The notes beneath the pieces were generated by a model, which saw only the letters and a list, made by a program, of their open reading frames with translations, did not search any database and had not been told where the DNA came from. A program made the translations under genes and the position numbers. 64,000 bases of DNA from Ruminococcus sp. (GTDB taxonomy: Bacteria > Bacillota > Clostridia > Oscillospirales > Acutalibacteraceae), in assembly GCA_017457155.1 (NCBI GenBank), contig JAFTHZ010000025.1, forward strand, positions 31,426-95,425, written 5' to 3'. Numbering within the stretch: position 1 is the stretch's first letter; each line of letters starts with the position of its first letter. Positions 63,308 to 64,000 of the stretch are shown here, in pieces.

Positions 63308-64000
63308 ATGACCAAGGCAAAGAGAATTCTGTCAATCCTCTTAGTTGTTCTGATGCTCTTCTCTATGTCCATTGTCGCAACATCTGCATACACAGTTCCT
63401 GACGGCTATGCGGTTGCTGACAAAGAGGGCAACGACGAGACCGGCATTGACGGCGAGGTGTATGGCCTTATCGGCGATACTGACATGAATGACAAGGTGA
63501 ACGTTCGTGATGCAACGCTCATCCAGAAGTACGCAGCACTTCTTGAGAACCTGAACGATATGCAGAAGGTTCTCGCAGATGTAAACTTTGACGGAAAGAC
63601 AAACGTTAAGGATGCAACTGCTATTCAGAAGTGGGTAGCTTATATGGAAGTAGATGCACCCATTAATCATCTGATCTACATTCCCACAGCAACAGAGCCC
63701 ACTCCCACACAGACAGAGCCCGCTCCCACACAGACAGAGCCTGCTCCTACACAGACAGAGCCCGCTCCTACACAGACAGAGCCTGCTCCCACACAGACAG
63801 AGCCCGCTCCTACACAGACAGAGCCTACTCCCACACAGACAGCTCCTGTTGTTAAGGACGTTGTTATCACAGTAGTTGACAAGACAACCGACGGTTGGCT
63901 TGAGAATGGTGCAGCTGACGGCAGCCGTGCCCTGAGACTTGTTGACAATGCAACAGGTACAGAGTATGCGCTCACATCCACAGACGGCTACAATACATTC
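63308..64000 (+). CDS. Secreted protein with N-terminal dockerin and TEPAPTQ linker (partial)
   Basis: The reading frame is open to the window end, giving 231 residues with no stop. A signal peptide (MTKAKRILSILLVVLMLFS, then VATSAYT) is followed directly by a dockerin. Its loops are GDTDMNDKVNVRDA and DVNFDGKTNVKDA, spanning about residues 57-115. A linker of seven TEPxPTQ heptads follows at residues 129-177. A beta-rich module then begins (DVVITVVDKTTDGWLENGAADG). An N-terminal dockerin is uncommon. AAAGGAGG precedes ATG63308. The catalytic or binding module lies beyond the window. Confidence 0.88.
   Translation, partial: MTKAKRILSILLVVLMLFSMSIVATSAYTVPDGYAVADKEGNDETGIDGEVYGLIGDTDMNDKVNVRDATLIQKYAALLENLNDMQKVLADVNFDGKTNVKDATAIQKWVAYMEVDAPINHLIYIPTATEPTPTQTEPAPTQTEPAPTQTEPAPTQTEPAPTQTEPAPTQTEPTPTQTAPVVKDVVITVVDKTTDGWLENGAADGSRALRLVDNATGTEYALTSTDGYNTF
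63692..63838 (+). repeat. Seven tandem 21-bp repeats encoding TEPAPTQ
   Basis: The unit ACAGAGCCCGCTCCCACACAG is repeated seven times with synonymous changes. The first and last copies encode TEPTPTQ. It is an interdomain linker, and copy number is likely to vary between strains. Confidence 0.93.

Noticed and set aside
63692-63838. Regular 21-bp repeats resembling a CRISPR or satellite array
   Set aside because: The units are contiguous without spacers and encode TEPAPTQ in frame, so this is a protein linker.
63676-63981. Minus-strand frame with repeated CVGAGSV
   Set aside because: It is the shadow of the TEPAPTQ repeat on the other strand.

Overview
The window looks like a chromosomal segment of a Gram-positive anaerobe of the Clostridia, most likely a Ruminococcus-type member of the Oscillospiraceae. 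The basis is four secreted proteins with dockerin modules (three carry BspA-type leucine-rich repeats), the SCIFF peptide with its radical-SAM maturase, a T-box leader, ferredoxin-dependent 2-oxoacid metabolism and clostridial-style ribosome binding sites. Genus is an inference from gene content; no rRNA gene is present.

Layout. 1-2.6 kb: an LRR-dockerin protein and an AIM24-type protein. 2.9-5.6 kb: a decayed prophage (serine recombinase relic, repressor, membrane protein, and a regulator joined by deletion to the end of a holin gene). 5.7-10.9 kb: tRNA-Ala, rubredoxin, a PerR-like regulator, amidase, LUD protein, an Asn/Gln-rich microprotein, two rRNA methyltransferases and small genes. 11-17 kb: a second LRR-dockerin gene diverging from a small XRE regulator over two palindromic operators, then argS-DUF1934-murI. 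17.3-32.4 kb: rpoB-rpoC, a third LRR-dockerin gene, then rpsL-rpsG-fusA-tuf. 32.5-46 kb: tRNA-Arg with a 121-bp repeat, hydrolases, the SCIFF operon, transporters, acyltransferase, glycosyltransferase, pnuC, xpt, a FAD protein, tRNA-Tyr and tRNA-Thr. 46-50.5 kb: an ABC-F ATPase, a lipoprotein and a cation antiporter with a structured leader. 50.6-61.7 kb: a T-box-led cluster. 61.7-64 kb: two chromate-transporter halves, a Cys-rich microprotein and the start of a dockerin protein that runs off the window.

The most interesting part is the 50.6-61.7 kb cluster. A leader with a probable leucine (CUC) specifier precedes a LeuA-like protein that keeps the leucine-binding regulatory domain but lacks the HxH metal site. 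It is followed by a TIM-barrel/acyl-CoA synthetase fusion, a branched-chain aminotransferase, a P-loop ATPase, a four-subunit 2-oxoacid:ferredoxin oxidoreductase, an XRE-cupin regulator and a second acyl-CoA synthetase. Together these could activate a branched-chain fatty acid such as isovalerate, carboxylate the acyl-CoA reductively to a 2-oxoacid and transaminate it to leucine. Reductive carboxylation is known biochemically in rumen ruminococci; the leucine-tuned gene set and the LeuA-like protein are what is new to look at.

Other points of interest are the operator pair controlling a dockerin gene, leaders of the antiporter and pnuC genes that match no riboswitch I can name, the prophage deletion scar, the microproteins and the tRNA-Arg repeat. 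I saw no CRISPR array, rRNA gene or intact insertion sequence.
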